Shown here piece after piece: positions 1-9,582 of a stretch of 64,000 nt of DNA (its first letter is position 1; each line of letters begins with the position of its first letter). A program made the position numbers and the translations under genes. The stretch comes from Parablautia muri (GTDB lineage: Bacteria > Bacillota > Clostridia > Lachnospirales > Lachnospiraceae). The stretch spans positions 79,597 through 143,596 of the forward strand of contig NZ_QZDT01000008.1 of NCBI RefSeq assembly GCF_009917485.1. The letters run 5' to 3'. The notes below the pieces were generated by a model, which saw only the letters and a list, made by a program, of their open reading frames with translations, searched no databases and was not told where the DNA came from.

Positions 1-1391
1 CCAAGAAAGTCTGTCAGCACATTTAGATTCATAATAGAAAGTGTCTGAGCCTCCTGGGTCTTATCGTATTCCTGTGACCAATAATTTACACGGGTTAGTG
101 GGTTCGGATAAGGATGTATGGCAATTCCCCAATCGTAGTTGCCATGCTTAAGAGCCGCCTGGTTTATTCCCTCTATCAGATCTCTTGCATTAAAATAGAT
201 CCTGTTGTCCCCTTTATTACTGTTCCAATCATGGTCTATGCTGAAATATACCTTTGCGCCTGCATATCTTCGTTTAACAGCCTGATAAAAAATCCTGAAA
301 GCCTTTTCAAATTCCTGTGCATAATATGTCACATCATTGGTATCCATATAATTCCATGTTCTAAACTGGTTAATCTCATTCGCAATCACCCAGCTGTACA
401 CCATACCATGTTTCCCGTCAGAATACCGTTCTGCAAGAAAGCTGGCCACAGCTTCAAGTTCCTTAACTCCCTTTTCCTCCGCAGTGTTAAACATATAGTA
501 ACTGGCTCCGCTGGTATTATCTCTTGCCTGAGGATGAATCATTTCTATGTAATCATCATTCCAATCATTTAGCACAATTGCCGTAGAGCACATGCCCAAA
601 TCCGTCAGATAAGTAAACAACCCGTCATAGCCGTTGATTGCCGCCCCATTAAACAGATAATCGGTTCCCTGATAGGTATAGGTAATGGTTGGAAAGGTCT
701 CATCCGCCGTCTCTCCCATAATGGCGGATAGCGGAATATTATAAATGGCATGCTTTACACCAAGATCTGTCAATTCCTCCGTCCCCAACATAGTCGGGTC
801 AAGCAAAAGTCCCTTTTTGGACTCCAGCTGCGGATACTCCTCCTGATTGTCTGCAAGCTCCTCCGGGTTTGACAGGTAAATTCCATCCCCTACAGGCACA
901 TATTTTCCCTCTAAGAGCAATGCCGGAACAAACTGCTGAAACAGATATTCCTCCTCATAAGAAAAGGAAATCTGGCATTCTGTTCCCTTCGGCCCAAAGG
1001 CTGCCGGATAGCCGCCTGGCGTTTCCTCATTTTCATAACAGGAAAGTGCAAATAAATATAAATATGCATCATCGCTTTCCGGTATCTGGGGCATCTTAAG
1101 GGAATAAATCATCTGCTCCGATTCCGCATCATAAGACAAAGAAAAATCAGAGGCATATCCTGCCAGCTCTCCTGCCTCCACATACAAATCTCCCCGCGTA
1201 AGCCGCCTTTTTTCTCCCTCACTTAATGCAGTCTTTTTTCCCTTGTCTGTCTTATCCTTTGAGGCGTCTTCCTCCTTTTTCTCCACGTTTGCAACTTCAA
1301 CGGATCCTCTCATCTTTCTCCCACACCCCCCTAAAAGGCATGCCGGTAAAAGTACCCCCAATATAAAGAAAAGTAATATTTTTTTCATCAT
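1..1391 (-). CDS. DUF5722-like secreted lipoprotein, C-terminus cut by window edge
   Basis: The frame is open from an ATG at 1391 to the left edge, about 463 codons, so the protein is partial. A purine-rich stretch ending in GGGGG lies about 7 nt upstream of the ATG. The N-terminus is a lipoprotein signal with lipobox LLGGC, followed by a charged Lys/Glu linker, so the protein is probably tethered to the outer face of the membrane. The body carries motifs seen in DUF5722 proteins, which resemble TIM-barrel glycoside hydrolases: WVIANEIN (an Asn-Glu pair typical of clan GH-A), YFSIDHDW and HPYPNPL. I infer a carbohydrate-active enzyme; the substrate is unknown. It starts 20 bp after the stop of the BMP lipoprotein gene, so the two are probably co-transcribed. 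The family name is from memory; an extracellular glycosidase of another family is the main alternative. Confidence 0.65.
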   Translation of the reverse strand, partial: MMKKILLFFILGVLLPACLLGGCGRKMRGSVEVANVEKKEEDASKDKTDKGKKTALSEGEKRRLTRGDLYVEAGELAGYASDFSLSYDAESEQMIYSLKMPQIPESDDAYLYLFALSCYENEETPGGYPAAFGPKGTECQISFSYEEEYLFQQFVPALLLEGKYVPVGDGIYLSNPEELADNQEEYPQLESKKGLLLDPTMLGTEELTDLGVKHAIYNIPLSAIMGETADETFPTITYTYQGTDYLFNGAAINGYDGLFTYLTDLGMCSTAIVLNDWNDDYIEMIHPQARDNTSGASYYMFNTAEEKGVKELEAVASFLAERYSDGKHGMVYSWVIANEINQFRTWNYMDTNDVTYYAQEFEKAFRIFYQAVKRRYAGAKVYFSIDHDWNSNKGDNRIYFNARDLIEGINQAALKHGNYDWGIAIHPYPNPLTRVNYWSQEYDKTQEAQTLSIMNLNVLTDFL

Positions 1392-1411
1392 CCCGATTCC
1401 CCCTGCACCTT

Positions 1412-2749
1412 TCAATCCCCTGTCTTGTCCACATTTAATGTAAAAGATACCTGGGGCTGCACATCAATTTCATCCGATATTGAAATCTCTCCCAATTTGA
1501 TTCTCCTGTGCAATTCGCCAAACTTTTCCATAGTAAGAGCATTAAATCTCCATTCCGTGTCATAAATCGGAATTCCCGTACAGTTTTCCTTCATGCCATA
1601 GCGCACTGCTTCGCCGGCAAATCCATCCGACCATTCTTTCCCTGCCGCGTAAAAATCATCCAATGAAATAATGACCGCATTAGAAATATCTTTGGTTGCG
1701 CTGGTCAAAAAACGTTCTGACAATGTACTTTGATCTACATCCACTCCAATGAGCAGTCCATCTCCTTCTTCCGCTGCCTCCAACACCGACTGGTACAAAG
1801 ATCCTCCGCAGGCAAAAATCACTTCCGTCCCTTCTTCATACCACCCTAAAGCCTTGTCCCGGATTTTCTGACTGGGCTCATAGGAATCCGCATACCAGTA
1901 ATGAACCGTCACATTGGAAAGCCCCATATCCTCCGCCGCGTCATCGATCCCCTGCAAATACCCATAACCATATCGCATCACCGGAGGCACTTCCTTGCCA
2001 CCGATAAAGCCCAGATTGCGGTATCCGTCAAAAACCGTAAGATACCCCGCCAGATAACCTGATTCCTCCTCCTCAAAGGAAACACAGTGCACATTATCCT
2101 CTATCGCAACGGCCACTCCGAGTTCATTAACCGGGACACCATCTATCAACAAAAAAGAGACCTCCGGATACTCGCTTTGCAAAGTTCCCACTGCTTCTTC
2201 AAAGCCATCGCCTCCACAGACAATAATTTTTGCCTGGTTGGAAACCGCCTGCCTGAGTCCCTCCTGATATCCGTCCGGTTGATTTATATCTATATTATAA
2301 TGGGAAAAAGAAACGCCTGCTGAAAATGCATACATTCTGATTCCCTTATAAATCGCATCATTATAGCTCCCGTCCTTAATGCTGCCATCTGTTACAAAAG
2401 CAATCTCTCCGCCCTGTTCCTTATAATCCCCGTAAATATCCTCCATTAATTTCTTTTCCGGCCCTTCCGCCGGCGATTTTAGGAGCGCCTGCCACGCCTC
2501 AAAATTTTTCTCTGCCGCCTGCACATCGCTTTCCTGCGGAATACTGCCTGTTCCGTTACCTGTTCCTTTAACTTTCCCAGCATCCTCTCCCTGATTTTCT
2601 TTTGTAATATTTTTTTCTGTATCTGCCGCAGCATCTTCAGAAACGTTTCCCGTTCCTGTGGATACCGTCTGCTGCTGTCCGCCCGCACATCCTACAAGCG
2701 CGCCAGCCAGCAGTAGACCAACGATACGATATACAATTTTCTTTCTCAT
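1412..2749 (-). CDS. BMP-family (Med-like) substrate-binding lipoprotein
   Basis: A 445-residue lipoprotein: signal peptide with lipobox LVGC at about residues 18-21, a Gly/Thr/Glu-rich linker to about residue 75, then a periplasmic-binding fold of the basic membrane protein family. Recognisable family features are GEIAFVTDGSIKDGSYNDA near residue 115, a nucleoside-type repeat IIVCGGDGFEEAV, ESGYLAGYL and LGFIGG. BMP proteins bind nucleosides or other small ligands for ABC importers, or act as sensors. No ABC ATPase or permease lies next to it, so a stand-alone ligand-binding role is possible. AGAGGA sits 8 nt before the ATG. It lies 99 bp downstream of the isomerase gene and 20 bp upstream of the DUF5722-like gene. 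Confidence 0.8.
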   Translation of the reverse strand: MRKKIVYRIVGLLLAGALVGCAGGQQQTVSTGTGNVSEDAAADTEKNITKENQGEDAGKVKGTGNGTGSIPQESDVQAAEKNFEAWQALLKSPAEGPEKKLMEDIYGDYKEQGGEIAFVTDGSIKDGSYNDAIYKGIRMYAFSAGVSFSHYNIDINQPDGYQEGLRQAVSNQAKIIVCGGDGFEEAVGTLQSEYPEVSFLLIDGVPVNELGVAVAIEDNVHCVSFEEEESGYLAGYLTVFDGYRNLGFIGGKEVPPVMRYGYGYLQGIDDAAEDMGLSNVTVHYWYADSYEPSQKIRDKALGWYEEGTEVIFACGGSLYQSVLEAAEEGDGLLIGVDVDQSTLSERFLTSATKDISNAVIISLDDFYAAGKEWSDGFAGEAVRYGMKENCTGIPIYDTEWRFNALTMEKFGELHRRIKLGEISISDEIDVQPQVSFTLNVDKTGD

Positions 2750-2848
2750 TTATACATTCCTCTGCTTTTACAACAATTCTATTTTTCAGTATAGCACGCT
2801 CCATAACTGCCTGTACAGCAGCAAATGTGTTCGCATCCGCTAAGTCTT

Positions 2849-3673
2849 TTATGTATTTACACCTGCCTGCTGCCGCACCCACCTGATAGATTGTTTTATT
2901 CCCTCTAGTATATCCTCATACCCATAAAGCTCCACAATCACGTTACCTTCATAATTTCTCTTTTTTAACCTGCCCAAAATCTCTTTTATACGAATATATC
3001 CGCTTCCAATCGGTGTTGACCACGCACTGCTCCCATCATAGCAAACGCAGCCTCTATCGCCTTCCATATAAGCTTGGTGACTTCTGTCCTTCAAATGAAC
3101 CGTGCATATCTTATCGGCAAATTTTGAAAATGCCGCTTCTTCATCCTCCTTAAAGCAGACAAAATTTCCCGTATCAAAAGCGCACTTAAGCTCCGGAATA
3201 TTCTCAAAGAAACAGGAAAGGCCCTCCACGGAATTATAAGGAGATGCCATAGAATCATAATCCTCCATACAAACTAAAATTCCTCTTTCCTTTCCATATT
3301 CCACTGCCTTTTTTACAACTCCAATCATATTTTCAATCATTTCTTTACGATTTCCCTCATCTTCCTTTGCGAGCAGACCAGGCACAATCAGGCAGTTAGC
3401 CGCCCCAACTCTCAGAGCAAGCTCTATAAACTCCTTATAGCTCTCATCCTCCGGATGATGCCCAAAATCAAAATGCTGGTGCAGTCCCTCTACAGCAAGT
3501 CCTTTTTCTCCAAAAAGATGCATCAATTCTTCTTCTTTTCCTTTTAAGGAGTCCCACGAAATATAAATCATTTGAAGTCCTTCCGCCTTCAATTCATCTA
3601 GTATATCCCCTATAAAAGCTTGTTCTTTTTCCGCCCCATAAATAATATTTTCATAAAAAGCTGCAATTTTCAT
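2849..3673 (-). CDS. Sugar phosphate isomerase/epimerase family protein (xylose isomerase-like TIM barrel)
   Basis: A 274-residue single-domain TIM barrel of the AP-endonuclease-2/xylose-isomerase-like family (PF01261). The expected metal ligands are visible in order: Glu in VCMEDYD (about residue 142), Asp in CAFDTGN (about 172), His in TVHLKD (about 200) and Glu in VIVELYG (about 250). Members isomerise or epimerise ketoses, inositols or hydroxypyruvate; the substrate cannot be read from the sequence. The ATG follows AAGGAGGG by about 8 nt. It is the first gene of a probable three-gene minus-strand operon with two surface lipoproteins, which suggests use of an extracellular carbohydrate. 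Confidence 0.85.
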   Translation of the reverse strand: MKIAAFYENIIYGAEKEQAFIGDILDELKAEGLQMIYISWDSLKGKEEELMHLFGEKGLAVEGLHQHFDFGHHPEDESYKEFIELALRVGAANCLIVPGLLAKEDEGNRKEMIENMIGVVKKAVEYGKERGILVCMEDYDSMASPYNSVEGLSCFFENIPELKCAFDTGNFVCFKEDEEAAFSKFADKICTVHLKDRSHQAYMEGDRGCVCYDGSSAWSTPIGSGYIRIKEILGRLKKRNYEGNVIVELYGYEDILEGIKQSIRWVRQQAGVNT

Positions 3674-3754
3674 TCCGTAACCCTCCTTTACTTTAACCCA
3701 TCAAAACAATATTTTTTAAAGAAATTAAAATCATAAATCTACTGAATACATATC

Positions 3755-3783
3755 ATTATACTTTAGACCTTCTACCGAATCAA
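3755..3783 (-). promoter_or_regulatory. Sigma-A-type promoter of the isomerase operon
   Basis: On the minus strand, TTGATT and TATAAT are separated by 17 bp, about 80 bp before the isomerase start. No operator-like repeat is evident around it. Confidence 0.5.
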
Positions 3784-3928
3784 TCAGGATTTATATGAAT
3801 CTTCTGCAAGAAATTTATTGCGGAGCAAGGTTTGATGTGTGATAATAAAGGTGGTAAAAAATCTTTCATCAAAAGAGATAACATAAAACATTGAAAGTGA
3901 AAAAGATAATGAGGTTCCAAACACTACT

Positions 3929-5374
3929 ATGAGCGACTATCAAAATCGGAGCAATATAGGAGAACAAATGAAAGATGCGCTGGCTGAAGCTTTGCGGACT
4001 GGAGATTTTAAAAATTTAAATGATCTGGTTACTCAGACGGTGGCAAGTACAATAAATGAGGTTGGAAAACATATTCCCTTTGAAAATAATTTTGACTGTT
4101 CTTCACACGATAATTCAGGCAAACACACAGGAAACGGACAAAGCGGCACCTACACATGGGATCAAAAAGCCGCTCAGGCACATAGTGAACGGGAAGCGCA
4201 AAAGCGTCTGAAGCAACAGCAGCACTGGCAAGAGCAAATCCAACGCACTCAAGCACATATTTTACAAAAGAAGGAGCAATTTTTAAAGCAAAAAAAACAA
4301 TTTGGGCATTTTGGATCGCCAGAGCAGCGCCCACCGCAGCAAACCCAGCTTGCCCCTCCTGTTAAATTTAATAAAATAGGCAGCGTATCCAACATTTTAT
4401 ACAAAGTCTTTGGTGGAATCGGCCTTGGCACCACCTGCTTTTCCCTTTTTGGCTTGTTCGTCCTCTGGGGCGCTAATTTTCCTGTAAGCAGCGCAGCCTT
4501 TATCACAGCTCTCCTTTTCATGGCAGGCTTCTTTTACATGATTCAGGTTGGAATTGGACAGGGTAGGCGTTTAAAGAGAGCCAAGCGTTATATGCAGCTA
4601 TGTAGTGGGAAAATGTATATCGGCACGGAAGCTCTGGCCCAAAGCACCGGAAAAAGCAAACGTTATATCCTGCGGGATTTACAAAAAATGTTAAAGTTGG
4701 GTATGTTTCCTGAAGGCCACCTGGACAAGCAGAAAACCAACTTCATGTTAAACGATACGATTTACAGGCAGTATCTGGATATGGAAGAAAACCGCAGACG
4801 CATGGAGCTGGATGCGCAGAATCATTCCCGGCAGACCAATCTTTCCGGCGATCATACGAGCACAAACGCAGAACAAAGTAAAAATATGTCTTTCCAGGCG
4901 ACCGCCTCCACTTTGCATAGCGGAGATTCTGAACAAGCGGAATTAAATACTATGATAATGGAAGGAGCAGAATGTATCCGCAAATTAAGATATCTTAACG
5001 ACCAGATTCCCGGAGAAGTGATTTCCCAAAAGCTAATGCGGCTGGAAAATCTGTTAAAGGAAATCTTTGATAATCTAAAAGAGCATCCTGACCAAATGCA
5101 CCGGATGCACAAGCTGATGGATTATTATCTGCCCACCACCTTAAAGCTGGTGGAGGCTTATGCTGATTTTGACAAAGTCAGCGTCCCCGGGGAAGAAATC
5201 ACGGCCGCCAAGGCGGAGATAGAAAACACCTTAGATACCATCAACCAGGCCTTTACAGAGCTTTTAAACAACCTCTTTCAGGACGCTGTGCTTGACGCAA
5301 CCACAGACGCCCAGGTGCTTAAAACCATGCTTGCACGGGAAGGCCTTATGAATGAAATGGATATCAAACGCTGA
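3929..5374 (+). CDS. xpaC: XpaC-family protein (5-bromo-4-chloroindolyl phosphate hydrolysis family)
   Basis: A 481-residue protein. The N-terminal part resembles the conserved start of family members (GEQMKDALAEALRTGDF), followed by a Gln/His/Lys-rich low-complexity stretch to about residue 150. Two adjacent transmembrane segments lie at about 165-210. The cytoplasmic region reads RAKRYMQLCSGKMYIGTEAL and then KSKRYILRDLQKMLKLGMF, a helix-turn-helix-like family hallmark. The C-terminal helical part contains RYLNDQIPGE. The biochemical role is not established; the family travels with TelA and is linked to envelope stress and anion resistance. An internal ATG at 3968 has a better ribosome site (AGGAG, 5 nt), but starting there would remove part of the conserved N-terminus, so the first ATG is kept. 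Confidence 0.85.
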   Translation: MSDYQNRSNIGEQMKDALAEALRTGDFKNLNDLVTQTVASTINEVGKHIPFENNFDCSSHDNSGKHTGNGQSGTYTWDQKAAQAHSEREAQKRLKQQQHWQEQIQRTQAHILQKKEQFLKQKKQFGHFGSPEQRPPQQTQLAPPVKFNKIGSVSNILYKVFGGIGLGTTCFSLFGLFVLWGANFPVSSAAFITALLFMAGFFYMIQVGIGQGRRLKRAKRYMQLCSGKMYIGTEALAQSTGKSKRYILRDLQKMLKLGMFPEGHLDKQKTNFMLNDTIYRQYLDMEENRRRMELDAQNHSRQTNLSGDHTSTNAEQSKNMSFQATASTLHSGDSEQAELNTMIMEGAECIRKLRYLNDQIPGEVISQKLMRLENLLKEIFDNLKEHPDQMHRMHKLMDYYLPTTLKLVEAYADFDKVSVPGEEITAAKAEIENTLDTINQAFTELLNNLFQDAVLDATTDAQVLKTMLAREGLMNEMDIKR

Positions 5375-5377
5375 TAC

Positions 5378-5460
5378 GCTTCGCAAAACAGTTAATAAAT
5401 CAAACACTGTCATGCTTCGCAAATGCAGTTAATATATCAAAAACTGTCATGCTTCGCAAG
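5378..5460 (+). repeat. Imperfect 36-37 bp tandem repeat between xpaC and telA
   Basis: Two full units (5378-5413 and 5414-5450) and a 10-base third start, each beginning GCTTCGCAA and ending ACTGTCAT. The repeat fills the xpaC-telA gap upstream of the telA ribosome binding site. Related phrases with CTTCG and GTCAGCTTAT occur at 12.10-12.16 kb. Confidence 0.7.
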
Positions 5461-5500
5461 AGAGCTTATTGCATAATCAAAAACAATGGAGGACAATCAA

Positions 5501-6658
5501 ATGAGCAATAATTTAGACGAACTGGTTAAGGAGGCTCCTTCTTTGACCCTCACCCCTTTTACCCAGGAGGAAGAAAAGCAACCTTTGATAATAGAGGAGG
5601 AGCAGCCGGAGATCCCTGAAGTGGTATTAACGCCGGAAGAACAGAAAATGGTAGATGCCTTTGCCGCCCAGATTGATATTACCAACACCCAGATGGTGAT
5701 GCAGTACGGCGCAGGCAGCCAAAAAAAAATAGCTGATTTTTCCGAGAGTGCCTTAAACAACGTGCGCACTAAAGATATGGGCGAAATCGGCCAGATGCTG
5801 ACGGATGTGGTCACAGAGTTAAAGGACTTTGACGAACCTGAGGAAAAGGGATTCCTTGGCATCTTCAAAAAAGGCGCCAATAAGCTTGAAAATATGAAAG
5901 TAAAGTATGATAAGGCAGAAAATAACATTAACAAAATCTGTAAGGTAATGGAAAATCATCAGGTCACTCTGCTGAAGGATGCGGCCATGCTGGATAAAAT
6001 GTACGAATTGAACCTGAATTATTTTAAAGAATTATCCATGTACATCCTCGCAGGTAAGCAAAAATTAGAACAGGCCAGAACTTCCGAGCTGCCGGCCCTT
6101 TTACAGAAGGCGGAAAAGAGCGGGCTGCCGGAGGATACCCAGGCTGCCAATGACTACGCCTCCATGTGCGAGCGTTTTGAAAAGAAAATTTACGACCTTG
6201 AGCTGACAAGAACCATTTCTATGCAGATGGCTCCCCAGATTCGGTTGATTCAAAGCAACGATACCGCTATGTCCGAAAAAATACAGTCCACCCTTGTCAA
6301 CACAATCCCCCTGTGGAAAAGCCAGATGGTCATTGCCATAGGCTTAAACCATTCCGCCGAGGCGGCCAGGGCCCAAAAGGAAGTGACGGACATGACCAAC
6401 GCCCTGCTTCGAAAAAATGCGGAGGCCCTTAAAACCGCAACCATTGAAACCGCCCGTGAAAGCGAGAGGGGTATTGTGGATATTGAAACGCTTACCGCAA
6501 CCAACAAAACCCTCATCAGTACCTTAGACGAGGTTTTGAAAATCCAGGAAGACGGACGCGCAAAGAGAAGAAACGCCGAGCAGGAGCTTTTTAGAATTGA
6601 GAACGAAATGCGGCAAAAACTTCTTGCCGTAAGCCGTTCTTCTTCCGGGCAGATATAG
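5501..6658 (+). CDS. telA: Toxic anion resistance protein, TelA family
   Basis: A 385-residue soluble protein, almost entirely helical, with the TelA signature regions: the Gln/Met-rich QIDITNTQMVMQYG near the N-terminus, IADFSESALNNVRTKDMGEI, a GFLGIFKKGANK linker and the later MAPQIRLIQSNDTAMSEKIQ. The family is associated with tellurite and other toxic-anion or lantibiotic tolerance; the molecular activity is unproven. I start at 5501 because GGAGG at 5488-5492 lies 8 nt before this ATG; the upstream in-frame ATG at 5486 overlaps that ribosome site. It is paired with xpaC, 126 bp upstream, as in many Firmicutes. Confidence 0.9.
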   Translation: MSNNLDELVKEAPSLTLTPFTQEEEKQPLIIEEEQPEIPEVVLTPEEQKMVDAFAAQIDITNTQMVMQYGAGSQKKIADFSESALNNVRTKDMGEIGQMLTDVVTELKDFDEPEEKGFLGIFKKGANKLENMKVKYDKAENNINKICKVMENHQVTLLKDAAMLDKMYELNLNYFKELSMYILAGKQKLEQARTSELPALLQKAEKSGLPEDTQAANDYASMCERFEKKIYDLELTRTISMQMAPQIRLIQSNDTAMSEKIQSTLVNTIPLWKSQMVIAIGLNHSAEAARAQKEVTDMTNALLRKNAEALKTATIETARESERGIVDIETLTATNKTLISTLDEVLKIQEDGRAKRRNAEQELFRIENEMRQKLLAVSRSSSGQI

Positions 6659-6810
6659 GCACATGCCCATGATCTGTCCATTCCAAATCGCCTGCGTAAA
6701 AGGGCAGATTTCCTCCGGGCCCAATTTACACGTTGAAGAAGCGCCTTTCTCTTGCGCATTGCAGACTTGCCGGCCCATTTCTTCTACAGAGATACAGGTT
6801 ATCAATAAGG

Positions 6811-8520
6811 ATGGTGAAAAAATTGAGTGAAAAGAAAATGAAAAGAAACGTAGATGCAGACCCCACCCATGCGCGCAAACGCACTATCTACATAGTCGGC
6901 CATAAAAATCCGGACACGGATTCCATATGCTCTGCAATTTCTTATGCCTATTTAAAAAACCAAAGCCCCGGCAACAACTGCTATGTACCTGCCCGGGCCG
7001 GACATGTCAGCGCAGAGACCCAGTACGTGCTCAAAAGGTTTAATATGAGCGTGCCGACACTGCTTGAAAACATTGGCACGCGCGTAAAGGATATGGATAT
7101 CCGCAAGGTACCGGGTGTTGGAAGTGACATTTCCCTGAAAAAGGCCTATTCCCTGATGAACGACCAAAGTGTGTTTACGCTTCCTATCACCAACGAAAAA
7201 AATCAGCTGGAAGGGCTTATCACCATCAATGACATTGCCCAGTCCTATATGGATGAATATGACAGCGCCATCCTCTCCACCGCCAAAACCTCCTACCGCA
7301 ACATTCTGGAAACATTGGATGCGGAGATGGTAGTGGGGGATGAAAACGGATACTTTGACAAGGGTAAGGTTGTAATTGCAGCCGCAAACCCCGATGTCAT
7401 GGAGGAGTACATCAACGAGCATGACATGGTGGTTCTGGGCAACCGTTACGAATCCCAGCTCTGCGCTATCGAAATGCAGGCGGGCTGTATCGTTGTCTGT
7501 CTCGGCTCTCCGGTGTCGCGGACCATCAGACGTTTAGCCCAGGAACGCAACTGTGCCATCATCATTACCCCCCAGGATACTTACACCGTAGCCAGATTGA
7601 TCAATCAAAGTATGCCTGTAAGCTTTTTTATGCGCAAGGATAACCTTTTGACCTTCCGGGAATCGGATTACACGGAGGGCATCAAAGAAATCATGTCCCA
7701 AAAGCGTTACCGGGACTTTCCTATTTTAACTAAAACCGGAAAATATATAGGCATGATTTCCAGGCGTAACTTACTTGGTGTGCACAAGCGGGGCCTTATT
7801 TTGGTAGACCACAATGAGGTTACCCAGGCCGTGGACAATGTGCTGGATGCAGAAATTCTGGAAATCATAGACCACCACAGACTTGGTTCTTTAGAGACAA
7901 TGGCTCCCATTTATTTCCGCAACCAGCCTGTGGGATGTACCGGTACCATCATCTATCAGATGTTTGTGGAACAGGGTGTGGAAGTGCCTCCCGCCATTGC
8001 CGGTTTATTGTGCAGCGCCATTTTGTCTGATACCTTGCTGTTCCGTTCCCCTACCTGCACCCAGATGGATATTCATACGGCAAAGGAGCTGGCGAAGATA
8101 GCCGGGATCGAATGCGAGTCCTACGCTAAGCAGATGTTTGCCGCCGGAAGTGATTTGGCCTCAAAAACCAACGAGGAAATTCTGTATCAGGACTTTAAAA
8201 TGTTTGAATTTGGCGACTTTAATGTGGGCATAGGGCAAATCACTTCCATGAGCGAGGATGAACTGGCCCATATCCACTCTACCCTTTATCCCTATATGAA
8301 TGAAGTTTATCAGGACAAAAATGTAGATATGATGTTCTTCATGCTAACGGATATCATTCAGGAGACAACCCAGCTTCTGTGCTGCGGCGACAAGGCGCCG
8401 GATTTAGTCCTTGAAGCCTTTCACAAGAAGGTGGAAAATGGGAGCGTCAAACTGCCTGGCGTTCTTTCCAGAAAGAAACAGCTTGTGCCTTCTTTTATGA
8501 TGGCAATCGGAGAATTATGA
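6811..8520 (+). CDS. ppaC: Manganese-dependent inorganic pyrophosphatase, family II, with CBS and DRTGG regulatory domains
   Basis: About 569 residues, much longer than simple family II enzymes because a regulatory insert splits the catalytic domain. Order: DHH N-terminal part with VGHKNPDTDSI; first CBS half (about 85-130); a DRTGG-like module; second CBS (FRESDYTEG to YIGMISRRNLL); then the rest of the DHH domain with LVDHNEVTQ and the EIIDHHRLG metal motif; and a DHHA2 domain ending SRKKQLVPSF. It hydrolyses PPi to phosphate in the cytoplasm; in CBS-PPases adenine nucleotides bind the insert and tune activity. Start choice is uncertain: ATG 6811 or TTG 6823, the latter 8 nt after AAGGATGG. 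Confidence 0.9.
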   Translation: MVKKLSEKKMKRNVDADPTHARKRTIYIVGHKNPDTDSICSAISYAYLKNQSPGNNCYVPARAGHVSAETQYVLKRFNMSVPTLLENIGTRVKDMDIRKVPGVGSDISLKKAYSLMNDQSVFTLPITNEKNQLEGLITINDIAQSYMDEYDSAILSTAKTSYRNILETLDAEMVVGDENGYFDKGKVVIAAANPDVMEEYINEHDMVVLGNRYESQLCAIEMQAGCIVVCLGSPVSRTIRRLAQERNCAIIITPQDTYTVARLINQSMPVSFFMRKDNLLTFRESDYTEGIKEIMSQKRYRDFPILTKTGKYIGMISRRNLLGVHKRGLILVDHNEVTQAVDNVLDAEILEIIDHHRLGSLETMAPIYFRNQPVGCTGTIIYQMFVEQGVEVPPAIAGLLCSAILSDTLLFRSPTCTQMDIHTAKELAKIAGIECESYAKQMFAAGSDLASKTNEEILYQDFKMFEFGDFNVGIGQITSMSEDELAHIHSTLYPYMNEVYQDKNVDMMFFMLTDIIQETTQLLCCGDKAPDLVLEAFHKKVENGSVKLPGVLSRKKQLVPSFMMAIGEL

Positions 8521-8552
8521 CAATAAAGCCTTCGGCCAAGCCATTGCCCAAA

Positions 8553-8577
8553 CCGGCCCTCTGCAGCGCAGGGCCGG
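8553..8577. terminator. GC-rich hairpin between convergent genes
   Basis: Perfect 8-bp stem CCGGCCCT/AGGGCCGG with a 9-base loop, between the convergent pyrophosphatase and AEC genes. No U-run follows, so a terminator role is inferred from position. Confidence 0.45.
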
Positions 8578-8592
8578 ATTTACATGGTATGG

Positions 8593-9531
8593 TTAAATCA
8601 AATTCCTTCCCGAAAGAAAAAACACCAGCAGAAATATTGTGATAATACAGCATACGGATGTCGCCGCCACAATTTCTCCCGCCAGATCGCCGTTTCCTCC
8701 CATAGATTGTGCCATTGGAGCCGAGGCAACAGCGGTAGGAGAAGCAAAAATTGCCAGCACGGCCACCAGCGCATCCCCGCGGTATCCCATTGTAATTGCT
8801 GCGGACAGAGCGATAATCGGTACCACAATCAATTTCCCGATAACAGCAGTAAGCAAATATTTCCTGTGGCTTATCATACTTCCCAGAGACAGCATACCGC
8901 CCAGGGACATAAGCGCTAACGGCGTGGCGATATCACCCAATGTTGCCAAAGGCGCTTTCACGAATGCTGGAAAGGGAAGTTCAAACAACTTAAAAATACA
9001 CCCAAAAATACCGGCATCCACCAATGGATTCTTAAAAATATTTATGATCATCTGCCCAATCCTCAAATCATTCTCCCTTTTCAGTTCAAACAAAATAACG
9101 GCCAGGATGTTGAATATTGGCACCACCAAAGCCGCCAGGGCCGCAACCAGCGCCAGGCCGCTCTCACCGCACAGTGAGGCCGCAACCACGTTCCCAAAAA
9201 GCACAAAATTGCTTCTGTAAATTCCCTGGATCATTGTGGCACAATCCGGCTTACTTTTTATGGAACGGCTAAGGGCAATCCACAAAACACAAAATTGTAA
9301 AAAAATAAATGTCACAGCAAATATAAATATACCAGGTCTCACCGCTTCTTTCAATTCGGCCTCATATATATTAAAAAATAATGTAAGCGGCATAAAAATA
9401 CGGAACGTCATGCTGTTTAAAGCCTTAAAATTCTCCGCCGGAAAGATGCCCCGTTTCCGTACCATAAGCCCCACCGCCATATAAATCAAAAGCGGCAGCA
9501 CTACCTTTGCCGCAAGCAAAAAATTATCCAT
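8593..9531 (-). CDS. AEC-family transporter (auxin efflux carrier-like permease)
   Basis: A 312-residue integral membrane protein with about ten hydrophobic segments in two halves separated by a polar loop (ELKRENDLRIGQMIINIFKNP, about residues 148-168), the normal plan of the AEC family (PF03547). The last segments contain the family pattern SPTAVASAPMAQSMGG. Bacterial members export or exchange organic acids such as malate or malonate; the substrate is not predictable here. The ATG lies downstream of a TAGGAGGT ribosome site. It is downstream of the pfp gene on the same strand, but a hairpin lies between them. Confidence 0.85.
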   Translation of the reverse strand: MDNFLLAAKVVLPLLIYMAVGLMVRKRGIFPAENFKALNSMTFRIFMPLTLFFNIYEAELKEAVRPGIFIFAVTFIFLQFCVLWIALSRSIKSKPDCATMIQGIYRSNFVLFGNVVAASLCGESGLALVAALAALVVPIFNILAVILFELKRENDLRIGQMIINIFKNPLVDAGIFGCIFKLFELPFPAFVKAPLATLGDIATPLALMSLGGMLSLGSMISHRKYLLTAVIGKLIVVPIIALSAAITMGYRGDALVAVLAIFASPTAVASAPMAQSMGGNGDLAGEIVAATSVCCIITIFLLVFFLSGRNLI

Positions 9532-9582
9532 CTGTCCGCTCTATACCTCCTACAAAACAAATGCCGATCTGTTAAATTCAAA

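Noticed and set aside
5378..5460. CRISPR-like array
   Set aside because: Only two full units, directly adjacent, with no unique spacers between them.
5497..6759. Minus-strand frames of 145 and 169 codons
   Set aside because: Antisense shadows of telA, no start signals.
8584..9220. Plus-strand open frames of 111 and 193 codons
   Set aside because: They lie antisense to the AEC transporter, have no ribosome site, and their sequence is the mirror of the membrane gene's codon pattern.
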